Assembly (NCBI GenBank): GCA_900177435.1
Contig: FXAI01000001.1
Coordinates: forward strand, 683,361-747,360
DNA from: Alteromonadaceae bacterium Bs31
Lineage (GTDB): Bacteria; Pseudomonadota; Gammaproteobacteria; Pseudomonadales; Cellvibrionaceae
Direction: 5' to 3'
DNA length: 64,000 nt
The notes under the pieces were generated by a model. It was not told where the DNA came from. It saw nothing but the letters and a program-made list of their open reading frames with translations, and searched no databases. The position numbers and the translations under genes are program-made. The stretch's first letter is position 1; each line of letters opens with the position of its first letter. Shown piece by piece: positions 36,445 through 44,602 of the stretch.

Positions 36445-37221
36445 GTGAAAACACTGTGTGATACTACTTTGACAGCCTTAATTACCGGTGCAGGCAGTGG
36501 TATTGGTGCTGCACTCGCAAAATCCCTTGGAAGCGCGGGCATGAGGGTAGTCGTCAGCGATCTGAATTTGCAGGCAGCTGAGCAGGTGGCAGGCGAGTTG
36601 CAAGAGCTTGGCTGCCTGGCTGAGACTCTTGAGCTGGACGTTACCCAGCAGCGACAGATAGATGCAGTTGCTGATTACCATACTCCCATCGACATTCTGA
36701 TCAATAACGCAGGCCTGCAACATGTGGCCCGGCTGGAAGCCTTTCCCCCGGAACAGTGGCGTCTATTGATAGAAGTGCTGCTGGTTGGCCCAGCGATGCT
36801 AGCTCGTGCAGTGCTCCCTTCAATGAAGCAAAATAATTTCGGTCGAATTATCAACATCGGCTCCATCCATGCATTGGTAGCATCCCCCTTTAAAAGTGCT
36901 TATGTTGCCGCTAAGCACGGAATTCTTGGTTTTTCCAAGGCCCTTGCCCTGGAAACCGCAGAGTTTGATGTTACTGTGAATACCCTTTGCCCCTCCTATG
37001 TAAAAACACCGCTGGTTGAGCATCAGATTGCACAACAAGCGCAAGAGCATGGCATGTCTGAAGATGAGGTGATCAACAAAATTATGTTAGAGCCCATGCC
37101 GAAAAAATCTTTTATCGATATGGACGAGCTTGCTGGAACTATCGATTATTTGATTTCTGATGCCGCAAAAAATGTCACGGGGCAATCGATTGTATTAGAT
37201 GGTGGTTGGACAGCAAGGTAA
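36445..37221 (+). CDS. bdhA: 3-hydroxybutyrate dehydrogenase
   Basis: Short-chain dehydrogenase interconverting 3-hydroxybutyrate and acetoacetate with NAD, the route out of stored polyhydroxybutyrate. ITGAGSGIGAALA binds the nucleotide. The triad region is GSIHALVASPFKSAYVAAKHG (Ser, Tyr, Lys), and the substrate-specific NAGLQHVARLEAFP, CPSYVKTPLVEHQIA and DGGWTAR C-terminus are diagnostic for 3-hydroxybutyrate dehydrogenases. 258 residues is normal. The start is GTG at 36445 preceded by GGGGAGA. phaC follows after 31 bp, indicating an operon. Confidence 0.93.
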   Translation: MKTLCDTTLTALITGAGSGIGAALAKSLGSAGMRVVVSDLNLQAAEQVAGELQELGCLAETLELDVTQQRQIDAVADYHTPIDILINNAGLQHVARLEAFPPEQWRLLIEVLLVGPAMLARAVLPSMKQNNFGRIINIGSIHALVASPFKSAYVAAKHGILGFSKALALETAEFDVTVNTLCPSYVKTPLVEHQIAQQAQEHGMSEDEVINKIMLEPMPKKSFIDMDELAGTIDYLISDAAKNVTGQSIVLDGGWTAR

Positions 37222-37252
37222 ATGCTGATATGACTCGAGTCTGGAAAAAATA

Positions 37253-39034
37253 ATGACGGAACAGGAACGCATTGAGCTACTTCAGTATCTGGAAAAATTC
37301 AGTGGTGTCTTCAATGACCTTGTGCATCAGGTTCTCAAGCGAATCATAAGCAGCCAATTTGACGGCGATTTCTATACCGCAGCTGAATCCGAAAAAGCCT
37401 TTGCGTCAAACGCCAAGCTTCCCAACGTAAATGTAAACACTGAGCATTTTATTCAGCAGCAACTCTCTTATTTGGAAAAGCAGCAGGCGCTCTGGCAAAG
37501 CATGTCTCAAGCGATGTTGGGAGAGCCCGCCGAGCCAGTGGTTAAAGAGGAGAACGGGGATAAGCGTTTTGCCGATGGCGATTGGCAGGGTAACCCTATG
37601 TTCAGTTACATCAAACAAGCTTATCTGTTAAATGCGGAATACGTTAAGCAGATGGTGGAATCGCTAGAGTTTGATGATAATAAAATCGAACAACAGGTAA
37701 AATTTTATACGCGTCAGTTTATTAATAGCATGTCCCCCAGTAACTATGTGCTCACCAACCCGGAAGTGTGTAGAGAGATACTGGAAACAGAAGGAGAAAG
37801 TCTGGCAAAAGGTATCGATAATTATATGCGAGACCTCGAAAACAGCCCAAACGAAGCCTTTAAAATTACCCAGGTAAACCCGGAAGCTTTCACGTTGGGA
37901 GACAGTCTCGCATACACTGCGGGCGAGGTTATTTTTCAAAACAGCCTTATTCAGCTTATTCAGTACAAGCCTCGAGTCGATAAAACATTTGCTGTTCCTC
38001 TACTAATAGTTCCTCCTTTTATTAATAAATATTACATTCTGGACTTGGACGATAAAAAATCGCTGGTTCGCTGGCTGCTGGATCAGGGCTTTACTGTGTT
38101 TATGATTTCCTGGGTAAATCCCTTAGAAGGCTCTGATGGTTTGGAATTTGATGACTATGTAGAGGCGGGAGTTATTGCAGCATTAGACGTTGTTGAAAAA
38201 GTCACTGGCGCCAAGCACATAAATGTTGCTGGCTATTGTGTGGGCGGAACGCTACTTGCGGCTACCCAAGCCTACCTTATCGCTAGTGGAGACAAGCGTA
38301 TTTCATCACTTAGCTTCCTTGCGAGCCTGTTTGATTTTTCAGAACCTGGTGAAGTAGGCAACTACATGTCTGAACAAATGTACCCGATGATAGAAAAATT
38401 GGTGAACACCAAAGGCTATCTGGATGGCCGCATACTGGCTATGAGTTTTAGCTTGCTGCGTGAAAATAATTTGTTCTGGTCCTTTTTTATAGAAAACTAT
38501 TTAAAGGGGAAGGACCCAGCACCCTTCGATATACTCTATTGGAACTCTGATTCCACCAATATTCCTGGCCCCGCTTATCTTTTTTATCTGCGTAATATGT
38601 ATATGGAGAATAAGTTTATTGAGGCTGGTGGGATTCAGGTCAAGGGCATTGATATCGATTTGTCTACAATTAATACGCCTAGTTATTGTCTCGCGGCTAT
38701 GGCAGATCACATTGTACTTTGGCCCGCGGCTTTTCGCAGCGCGCACTGTTTGGGAGGCGAGCAGCGTTTTGTTTTAACCGAATCAGGGCATGTGGCGGGT
38801 GTTGTTAACCCCGCAGGTGAGGGCAAGTACCCTTACTGGGTAAACCCTGTGATGGACAAGGATCATCAAAAGTGGCTGGCAGGAGCAAAACAGAAGAATG
38901 GCTCCTGGTGGAAGGATTGGCACACCTGGTTGTCAGCATTTAGTGGTGACAAAGTTGACCCGCCCTCAATGGGCAGTGATCAATATCAAAAAATAGAAAA
39001 CGCGCCCGGCAGTTATGTAAAGGTAAGAATATAA
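37253..39034 (+). CDS. phaC: Class I polyhydroxyalkanoate synthase
   Basis: Polymerises (R)-3-hydroxyacyl-CoA into PHA on the granule surface. An N-terminal PhaC domain (about 95-265, including PSNYVLTNPEV) precedes an alpha/beta-hydrolase fold. The catalytic C329 lies in the lipase-like box GYCVGG, the Asp in ADHIVLWP, and the His in SGHVAGVVNP. YILDL and FMISWVNP are further class I features. 593 residues fits class I enzymes that work without a PhaE partner. The next gene, phaR, starts 74 bp downstream. Confidence 0.95.
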   Translation: MTEQERIELLQYLEKFSGVFNDLVHQVLKRIISSQFDGDFYTAAESEKAFASNAKLPNVNVNTEHFIQQQLSYLEKQQALWQSMSQAMLGEPAEPVVKEENGDKRFADGDWQGNPMFSYIKQAYLLNAEYVKQMVESLEFDDNKIEQQVKFYTRQFINSMSPSNYVLTNPEVCREILETEGESLAKGIDNYMRDLENSPNEAFKITQVNPEAFTLGDSLAYTAGEVIFQNSLIQLIQYKPRVDKTFAVPLLIVPPFINKYYILDLDDKKSLVRWLLDQGFTVFMISWVNPLEGSDGLEFDDYVEAGVIAALDVVEKVTGAKHINVAGYCVGGTLLAATQAYLIASGDKRISSLSFLASLFDFSEPGEVGNYMSEQMYPMIEKLVNTKGYLDGRILAMSFSLLRENNLFWSFFIENYLKGKDPAPFDILYWNSDSTNIPGPAYLFYLRNMYMENKFIEAGGIQVKGIDIDLSTINTPSYCLAAMADHIVLWPAAFRSAHCLGGEQRFVLTESGHVAGVVNPAGEGKYPYWVNPVMDKDHQKWLAGAKQKNGSWWKDWHTWLSAFSGDKVDPPSMGSDQYQKIENAPGSYVKVRI

Positions 39035-39108
39035 CTGTGGCAAGCGGAAAGGATAAGAGTGTACACACCGAATAAATAAATAGAAATCAACATGCAGAGG
39101 TAGAACGC

Positions 39109-39600
39109 GTGATACTAATAAAGAAGTACCCAAATCGACGATTGTACGATACATCGCAAAGCCAGTATGTGAACCTTGAAACCATCAAGCAACTGGTTAT
39201 GGAGCATAAAGACTTCAAGGTAATAGACTCCAAGTCTGAGGATGACCTTACCAAGAGCATTTTGTTGCAGATTATCAGTGAGCAGGAAGCCAGTGACCAG
39301 CAAGCCATACTGACCCAGACCGTATTGAAGCAACTTATACGCTTTTATGGCAGCGATATGCAGGTGTTTATGCGACAGTATCTGGAACAGAGCATTGCTA
39401 CCTTTCTTGATCGCCAGGAAGTGTTTCAGGGGGCAATGCAGGAGTTTATGGAGACTGCATCGCCAGTGAACGTGTTCAACCAGATGATGGAGAAGAACAT
39501 GGATGTGTGGAAGAACTTTGGTATGCCCGGTGTGACGCCCACTCAGCCGAAGGCTTCAAAGCAGCCACCTGAAGATGATGCCGGCGGTAAAACAGAGTAA
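39109..39600 (+). CDS. phaR: PHA synthesis repressor PhaR
   Basis: DNA-binding regulator that also binds PHA; it represses phasin genes until granules titrate it away. The N-terminal domain IKKYPNRRLYDTSQSQYVNLETIKQLV (residues 4-30) is the PHB/PHA-accumulation regulator DNA-binding domain, followed by the accumulation domain (about 60-105, QIISEQEASDQQAILTQTVLKQLIRFYG). A Pro/Lys-rich tail follows. 163 residues is typical. The start is GTG at 39109 with AGAGGTAG upstream. It is the third gene of bdhA-phaC-phaR and lies just before two boxes it probably binds. Confidence 0.94.
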   Translation: MILIKKYPNRRLYDTSQSQYVNLETIKQLVMEHKDFKVIDSKSEDDLTKSILLQIISEQEASDQQAILTQTVLKQLIRFYGSDMQVFMRQYLEQSIATFLDRQEVFQGAMQEFMETASPVNVFNQMMEKNMDVWKNFGMPGVTPTQPKASKQPPEDDAGGKTE

Positions 39601-39701
39601 ATGGCATTGTTTTCTCCTGTGGAGCTAATCCGCTATTAACAATATGACGTAGCGTTTTTAGGGAGCTTAAGTCTTAGGGTTAAACGGTCTAAAAATTATC
39701 C

Positions 39702-39777
39702 TGCAGTGCAGCATTATCTCTTGACCAATAGCTTGGCTGGTTCTACACTACTAACAAATATTGCAGTGCAGCAATAT
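39702..39777 (+). promoter_or_regulatory. Phasin promoter flanked by two PhaR boxes
   Basis: TTGACC (39721-39726) and TACACT (39744-39749), spaced 17 bp, form a good sigma-70 promoter. One TGCAGTGCAG lies upstream (39702-39711) and one downstream (39762-39771), with centres 60 bp apart. The downstream copy sits inside a symmetric ATATTGC-N6-GCAATAT element (39758-39777). The arrangement suits repression by PhaR, with possible contact between the two sites. Confidence 0.65.
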
Positions 39778-39797
39778 CATTTAAGGAGGGAAACGCC

Positions 39798-40112
39798 ATG
39801 TTAGATAAAATGTTCGAACAAGCCCAAAACGCTTTCAAACCCGTTAATGAGCTGTACACCTTAAATACCAAGGTACTGGAAGAGCTTGCAGATAAGCAAA
39901 AAGAGCTGTTCACAGATATGGTTAATGAAAGCATGACATTTGCTAAAGAATTGGGTTCGCAAAAAGACTTTAGCGGCGTGTATCAAACGCAAAAATCCTA
40001 CCTGGAAGGTGTGCAGAACAAATGGGTGAACGCCTCTACAGAGGTATATGAGCTGCTTACTACAAGCCAGGAAAAGGCGGGTGAGGTTATTAAGGGCGCC
40101 GCTACGGTGTAA
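39798..40112 (+). CDS. phaP: Phasin family protein
   Basis: Phasins coat PHA granules and control their number and size. The 104-residue, all-helical amphipathic protein has the phasin pattern: FEQAQNAFKPVNELYTLNTKVLEELADKQ, then FTDMVNESMTFAKEL and YLEGVQNKWVNASTEVYELLTTSQEKAGEV. AAGGAGGG precedes ATG 39798, an unusually strong ribosome site as expected for an abundant protein. It is its own transcription unit, with a promoter between two PhaR boxes and a terminator 62 bp downstream. Confidence 0.92.
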   Translation: MLDKMFEQAQNAFKPVNELYTLNTKVLEELADKQKELFTDMVNESMTFAKELGSQKDFSGVYQTQKSYLEGVQNKWVNASTEVYELLTTSQEKAGEVIKGAATV

Positions 40113-40173
40113 CTAATTTTACTATTCAACCATAGCTTGGGCATCGCTATAGCAACAGGCCCTGGTAGAAACA

Positions 40174-40201
40174 AGCCTGGGGCATAGCTCCGGGCTTTTT
40201 T
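40174..40201 (+). terminator. Intrinsic terminator of the first phasin gene
   Basis: AGCCTGG and CCGGGCT form a 7-bp stem with one G-T pair around GGCATAGCT and run into six T residues. Confidence 0.82.
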
Positions 40202-40335
40202 GATGTACGATTTACCCGCCGGGCAGGGTAGTGCGGTTATCGCGCAAGCTATTCGCATTTTAACTCAGCGCATCGCGCACTATTTGGACCTGCCCTAAAC
40301 TGGTGGTTCTATTTTGCGTTGCAACACGTTTGTAC

Positions 40336-40400
40336 CTGCACTGTAGTTAATAGTGAGTGCATGCCAAGTGAGCGAACGAAAGCGAACGAAAGCGAACGAG
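40336..40400 (+). promoter_or_regulatory. Degenerate PhaR box and tandem decamer before the second phasin gene
   Basis: CTGCACTGTA (40336-40345) is the inverse complement of TACAGTGCAG, one change from the TGCAGTGCAG box. It overlaps a TGTAGT -10-like element (40342-40347) that lies 17 bp after TTGCAA (40319). Downstream, the decamer AGCGAACGA(A/G) is repeated three times without gaps (40371-40400), ending just before the AGAGGAGC ribosome site. Confidence 0.5.
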
Positions 40401-40412
40401 AGGAGCATTAGT

Positions 40413-40877
40413 ATGTACGACAAATATTTACAGCAATCTGAGAGCATGCTCAAACCCTTCACCGAAATTATGAGTATTAACCTGGAAGCCATGGATGCAA
40501 TCCGTGAAAAACAGCTTGAGCTCTTGAACGACGTCATGAAGGAGAGCCTTCAGCATGCCAGCGATATAAATGGGCAGAGCACAATCGAGTCTTTTGTTAG
40601 CGCCAATAAAAGCTACTGGGACACCATGCAAAGTAAGTTTAGCGAGAATGCAAATGAGGCCATTGCCCTGCTAAAAGCCTCTCAAGAAAAAATCAGTGAA
40701 AAAGTTCAGCAAACGTCAGCATGGTCAGAAATGCCATTCTGGTCTGACATACTTCAAGCAGGACAGCAAAGTGTGCAAGGCAAGAAAGCTGTAGTAAAAA
40801 AATCGCCAGCTAAGCGAAAAGTAAAGGCTGCAGCTCAAGAGGCAAAGCCTGCTTCGGCAGAAGCGGTTGAGGAATAG
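40413..40877 (+). CDS. Phasin family protein with basic Ala/Lys tail
   Basis: 154 residues. Residues 1-118 are a phasin helix bundle, parallel to the neighbour at 39798 (SMLKPFTEIMSINLEAMDAIREKQLELLNDVMKES; YWDTMQSKFSENANEAIALLKASQEKI). The last 35 residues are Lys/Ala/Pro-rich (KKAVVKKSPAKRKVKAAA), like the histone-type tail of PhaF proteins that bind DNA and share out granules at division. That tail suggests a granule-DNA link, which is inference. I use ATG 40413 with AGAGGAGC upstream rather than an earlier GTG, because the homology starts at MYDKYLQQ. Confidence 0.88.
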   Translation: MYDKYLQQSESMLKPFTEIMSINLEAMDAIREKQLELLNDVMKESLQHASDINGQSTIESFVSANKSYWDTMQSKFSENANEAIALLKASQEKISEKVQQTSAWSEMPFWSDILQAGQQSVQGKKAVVKKSPAKRKVKAAAQEAKPASAEAVEE

Positions 40878-40947
40878 AATACCGCCTCATGGAGTATGCC
40901 TACGCCTTCTGTAGGGGGGCAAATTATAGAGGGCGCAGTTTTCGCCG

Positions 40948-41673
40948 TTAATACATGTGTTGCCCGCCATTTATAGATAAGGTGGAGCCGGTAACAAAAC
41001 CAGCCTCATCGGCAACGAGAAACTCCACTCCTCTTGCAATCTCGTCTGCCTCCCCCAGGCGCCCTATGGGGATTCTGGCGACTATCTTTTCAAGCACCCG
41101 TTCTGGTACGGCTTTTACCATGTCAGTAGCTATGTAGCCGGGCGCGATGGCGTTGACCGTAATGTTGTGTCTAGCGCCCTCCTGAGCAAGGGCTTTGGTA
41201 AAACCGTGTATGCCTGACTTGGCAGCAGCATAGTTCACTTGACCGTATTGCCCCGCCTGCCCATTAATTGACCCGATATTCACAATTCGCCCAAAGTTAT
41301 TGACTCGCATGCTGTCTATTACAATGCGGCACATATTGAAGCAGGAGCCCAGGTTGGTATCCATTACTTTATGCCAGCATTCAGGGGTCATTTTATGAAT
41401 GGTGTTATCGCGGGTTATTCCTGCATTGTTAACCAAGATATCGATGTCATGGCCCAGTTCCGACCGGATAGTTTCCACCGCCAACTTACAGGCTTCAAAA
41501 TCGGCCACGTCAAACTTATAAACGGGAATGTGGTGTCGCTCGCTAAAAACCGCTGCTTTCTCCTCGTTGCTACCGTAGTTGGCGGCAACAAGATAGCCTG
41601 CTTTCTTTAATCGAATAGAAATGGCTTCACCTATACCGCGGGTACCTCCTGTTACAAGCGCCAATCTGCTCAT
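40948..41673 (-). CDS. phaB: Acetoacetyl-CoA reductase
   Basis: NADPH-dependent short-chain dehydrogenase making (R)-3-hydroxybutyryl-CoA, the monomer used by PhaC. Motifs: ALVTGGTRGIGEAIS for the nucleotide, NNAGITRD, the catalytic Ser/Tyr/Lys in GSINGQAGQYGQVNYAAAKSG, and the IAPGYIATDMVKAVPE segment typical of PhaB. 241 residues from ATG 41673, which has AAGGAGCA at the right distance; an earlier in-frame start adds 28 non-homologous residues. It converges on the second phasin gene with a 70-bp gap. No PhaR box is seen at its start. Confidence 0.92.
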   Translation of the reverse strand: MSRLALVTGGTRGIGEAISIRLKKAGYLVAANYGSNEEKAAVFSERHHIPVYKFDVADFEACKLAVETIRSELGHDIDILVNNAGITRDNTIHKMTPECWHKVMDTNLGSCFNMCRIVIDSMRVNNFGRIVNIGSINGQAGQYGQVNYAAAKSGIHGFTKALAQEGARHNITVNAIAPGYIATDMVKAVPERVLEKIVARIPIGRLGEADEIARGVEFLVADEAGFVTGSTLSINGGQHMY

Positions 41674-41822
41674 GAGAATGCTCCTTGGTCTGTTTTCAGG
41701 GTGGGGGTCTAATTCTACGACAGAGTGAGTTGCTATGGCACAATTGAAACCTGCCAAAAAGCAACCATATATAAACGATTATATATAACCAATTCCTATG
41801 CTTAACAGAGAGGTGCACCCCG

Positions 41823-42677
41823 GTGTCCGAACATATTGTTGAAATAACCGAAGCAAATGCACAGGCACTGCTTATCGAAGAGTCCTTTAAGCGCCCAGTA
41901 CTTATCGATTTTTGGGCTGACTGGTGCGGCCCTTGTAAGTCCTTAATGCCCATACTGGAAAAGCTATGCAATGAGTTCAACGGCGCATTCCTCCTGGCGA
42001 AGGTGAACGCCGACGAGCAGCAGATGATCGCCGGTCAGTTTGGTGTGCGCTCCCTTCCTACCGTGATGCTGATGAAGGATGGCCAACCGGTAGATGGCTT
42101 TGCTGGAGCACAAGCAGAACCGCAGGTTCGGGAGTTGCTGGAAAAATACCTGCCAAAGCCCTGGGACCTGCAGTTTAATCAGGCTAAGGCGCTGATTGAG
42201 GAGCAAAACTTCAAGGAAGCGCTGCCACTGCTGCAGCAGGCTCACAAGGACTCCAGTGCTCAGGCAAATATTTCTATTGCGCTGGCAGATGCTCAGATTG
42301 AGCTAAAAAGGCTAAGTGATGCGGAGGACATTTTGAAGTCCGTGAAAATGGTTGATCAAGACGCAGAGTATCAAAATGTGCTGGCTAAGCTGGAGCTTGC
42401 ACAGGCTGCCGGAAAAATACCGGAAATCGAAGCTCTTGAAGCTGAGCTTAAAGCCAAACCTGAGGATAAAGAGACAAGTTACCAGCTGGCGGTGCAATAC
42501 AGTCAACATAACTACTATGCAGAATCTTTAGCGCTGTTATATAAGATCCTGCAGTCAGATTTAAATTTCAAAGACGGAGAAGCCAAGAAAATTTATACCG
42601 ATGTGCTGGCGATATTGGGTAAAGGTGATCCTCTGGCGGTTGAATACCAGAGAAAAATGTACACCTTGCTCTATTAG
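41823..42677 (+). CDS. cnoX: Thioredoxin-TPR protein (CnoX/YbbN type)
   Basis: CnoX is a chaperedoxin that holds unfolding proteins under oxidative stress and hands them to GroEL. The thioredoxin domain (about 8-110) has a full FWADWCGPCKSL active site, unlike E. coli CnoX, whose motif is altered, so this one could be a true thiol oxidoreductase. Residues about 115-284 form the TPR-like C-terminal region (AKALIEEQNFKEALPLLQQA and YQLAVQYSQHNYYAESLALLYKILQ). The start is GTG at 41823. It is divergent from phaB. Confidence 0.88.
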   Translation: MSEHIVEITEANAQALLIEESFKRPVLIDFWADWCGPCKSLMPILEKLCNEFNGAFLLAKVNADEQQMIAGQFGVRSLPTVMLMKDGQPVDGFAGAQAEPQVRELLEKYLPKPWDLQFNQAKALIEEQNFKEALPLLQQAHKDSSAQANISIALADAQIELKRLSDAEDILKSVKMVDQDAEYQNVLAKLELAQAAGKIPEIEALEAELKAKPEDKETSYQLAVQYSQHNYYAESLALLYKILQSDLNFKDGEAKKIYTDVLAILGKGDPLAVEYQRKMYTLLY

Positions 42678-43246
42678 TGCAAACTCATAAAGGTATCGCG
42701 CTAGAGACGGGCCCCTTAGCTAAATTATCTACCGGGGGCCTCCCATAGAAAAATTAAAAATTCTTGATAAAAAGGCGGGGCATAAAAATCTTGGGAAGCA
42801 GTAAAATATTCCAGAGTAATTATGCTTGGATGCTTATCTCCGCAAGCACTGCGCGTGACCAAAGCCACAAAACCCAGAGGAGAAAGTAACCGTTTACTTT
42901 CTCTTTTTTTATTAAGCTGCTGCGATAATTATTGTTTTTTGCTATCTGCGCTCATGTGTTTTTCTGCCTGGCCAAAAGGGTGCACAAAACGGATGTAAAT
43001 AATTAGGTTCGAATAAGTACCCAGCCATTCCGTCAAACGATTAATCCATACCAGTTACCTCAGAACTCCCGCAGAACTGCCTCCAAGTTGTCTTAATACC
43101 AGCCGGTATTCCTCGCATGCTTATTGAGCAAGATTAAATAAGCAGCTTGCGCTGCTTAAATCCACGCCCGCGTGCAAAAAAATTTGGTACTATCCGCACA
43201 CTATTAGGAATCCAATATAACAATATCAATAACAACAGGTTTACCA
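42678..43246. other. Gene-free interval containing a terminator and a possible small RNA
   Basis: A GGCCCC/GGGGGCC hairpin near 42709-42738 probably ends the cnoX transcript. From there to the terminator at 42880-42910 no protein gene is credible, so a small RNA of up to about 150 nt or a long 3' UTR could lie there. The rest (42911-43246) leads to the MFS gene and shows no other structure I can support. Confidence 0.4.
42880..42910 (+). terminator. Strong intrinsic terminator not adjacent to any gene
   Basis: GAGAAAGTAA (42880-42889) and TTACTTTCTC (42894-42903) form a perfect 10-bp stem with a CCGT loop, followed by seven T residues. It is 203 bp past cnoX and 336 bp before the next gene. 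Confidence 0.88.
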
Positions 43247-44602
43247 ATGACTTCTAAGCAAAAGACCACTCATCCTCTCTATTGGGTGCCATCTGGCTAT
43301 TTCACCATGGCACTCACCTACAATATGCTCACCGCTGCGGCGGTTGTTATGTTCAGCAATATCGGTATGGATAACGCCAGGGCAGCTGCTTATGCAAGTG
43401 CTTTGGGGCTGGCTTATACCGTTAAGCCTCTTTTTGCAGCATTTCTTGAAATGTATAAAACCAAAAAGTTTTTTGTACTGCTAAGCCAGTTTATCCTCGC
43501 TGCTGGATTTATATGCGTTGCACTGGTCATGAGTTTGCCAGACTACGTGATGATAATGTTGGTGTTGTTTTGGGTGCTTTCATTTGTAGGCTCAGCACAA
43601 GACATTACTACCGATGGAGTGTACGTCACCTCTCTGGATGCCAAGCAGCAGGCGCTGTTCTGTGGCTGGCAGAGCCTCAGTTGGAACCTCGGTAAGCTGG
43701 CCATGATGAGTGTGATGGTAGTGCTGAGCGGGCTTCTGCATCAACATGTGTTCAAGCACGACCCCCACGTTTCCGGGCCGGAGTGGACTAGTTCCTGGCA
43801 AATTGTCTTTGCACTAATGGGGGGCATAATGCTGGCAATGGCTTTTTGGCATATGAAGTTTATGCCTGATGGCTCCAGAGCAGAAAACACGCCAAAAAGC
43901 CCAGCGGAGGCCATGAGCACCCTGTGGGATGCCTTTGTTACCTTTTTTCAGAAGCGTGGTATCTGGGTAATGATCGGCTTTGCTCTGCTGTTCCGAGTGA
44001 GTTTTGGCTTTCTTAATGCGCCCAGTATGCTGTTTATGAAAGATGCTGTTCTCAATGGTGGTCTGGCCTTAACCAATCAGGAATTTGGCATCATCTACGG
44101 TACTTTTGGTCTGGTTGCTTTGCTTATAGGTTCCCTGGTTGGCGGTGCGTATGTCGCCAAAAAGGGGCTGCAGAAAGCCATATTCCCTCTATGCTTTTGC
44201 GTGAATGTACCGAACGTAACATTTCTGATACTGGCCATCTATCAGCCGCAAAACCACATGTTAATAACCGCGGGGGTGGCGATTGAGCAGTTTTTCTTCG
44301 GCATAGGTTCTGTAGGATTTATGATCTATCTGATGCAGCAGCTCGCCCCTGGCAAGTATGCAACAACCCACTATGCCTTTGGTACCGCACTAATGGGGCT
44401 TTGCATGATGCTAACAGGGATGGTCTCTGGAGCTTTGCAACAAATGATGGGTTACATCGGTTACTTCGTTTTTGTAATGGCTGCGACTATTCCTTCATTT
44501 ATCATTTGCTGGTTTGCACCTTTTCACATAAAACATGATGAAGATGGATCCTCAGATAATGATGAAGGAAAAGAGACTGGAACCGCTAGCTCCACGGCTT
44601 AA
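43247..44602 (+). CDS. MFS transporter (AmpG/PAT-like)
   Basis: A 451-residue membrane protein with about 12 hydrophobic helices. The sequence FVGSAQDITTDGVYVTSLDAKQQALFCGWQSLSWNLGKL around residues 115-155 resembles the helix 4-5 region of the AmpG/PAT branch, whose members carry muropeptides or acetyl-CoA, though the match is not specific enough to name a substrate. Other parts (FAAFLEMYKTKKFFVLLSQ; the polar C-terminus HIKHDEDGSSDNDEG) fit a cytoplasmic tail. ATG at 43247. It stands alone; its long upstream region is listed separately. Confidence 0.75.
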   Translation: MTSKQKTTHPLYWVPSGYFTMALTYNMLTAAAVVMFSNIGMDNARAAAYASALGLAYTVKPLFAAFLEMYKTKKFFVLLSQFILAAGFICVALVMSLPDYVMIMLVLFWVLSFVGSAQDITTDGVYVTSLDAKQQALFCGWQSLSWNLGKLAMMSVMVVLSGLLHQHVFKHDPHVSGPEWTSSWQIVFALMGGIMLAMAFWHMKFMPDGSRAENTPKSPAEAMSTLWDAFVTFFQKRGIWVMIGFALLFRVSFGFLNAPSMLFMKDAVLNGGLALTNQEFGIIYGTFGLVALLIGSLVGGAYVAKKGLQKAIFPLCFCVNVPNVTFLILAIYQPQNHMLITAGVAIEQFFFGIGSVGFMIYLMQQLAPGKYATTHYAFGTALMGLCMMLTGMVSGALQQMMGYIGYFVFVMAATIPSFIICWFAPFHIKHDEDGSSDNDEGKETGTASSTA

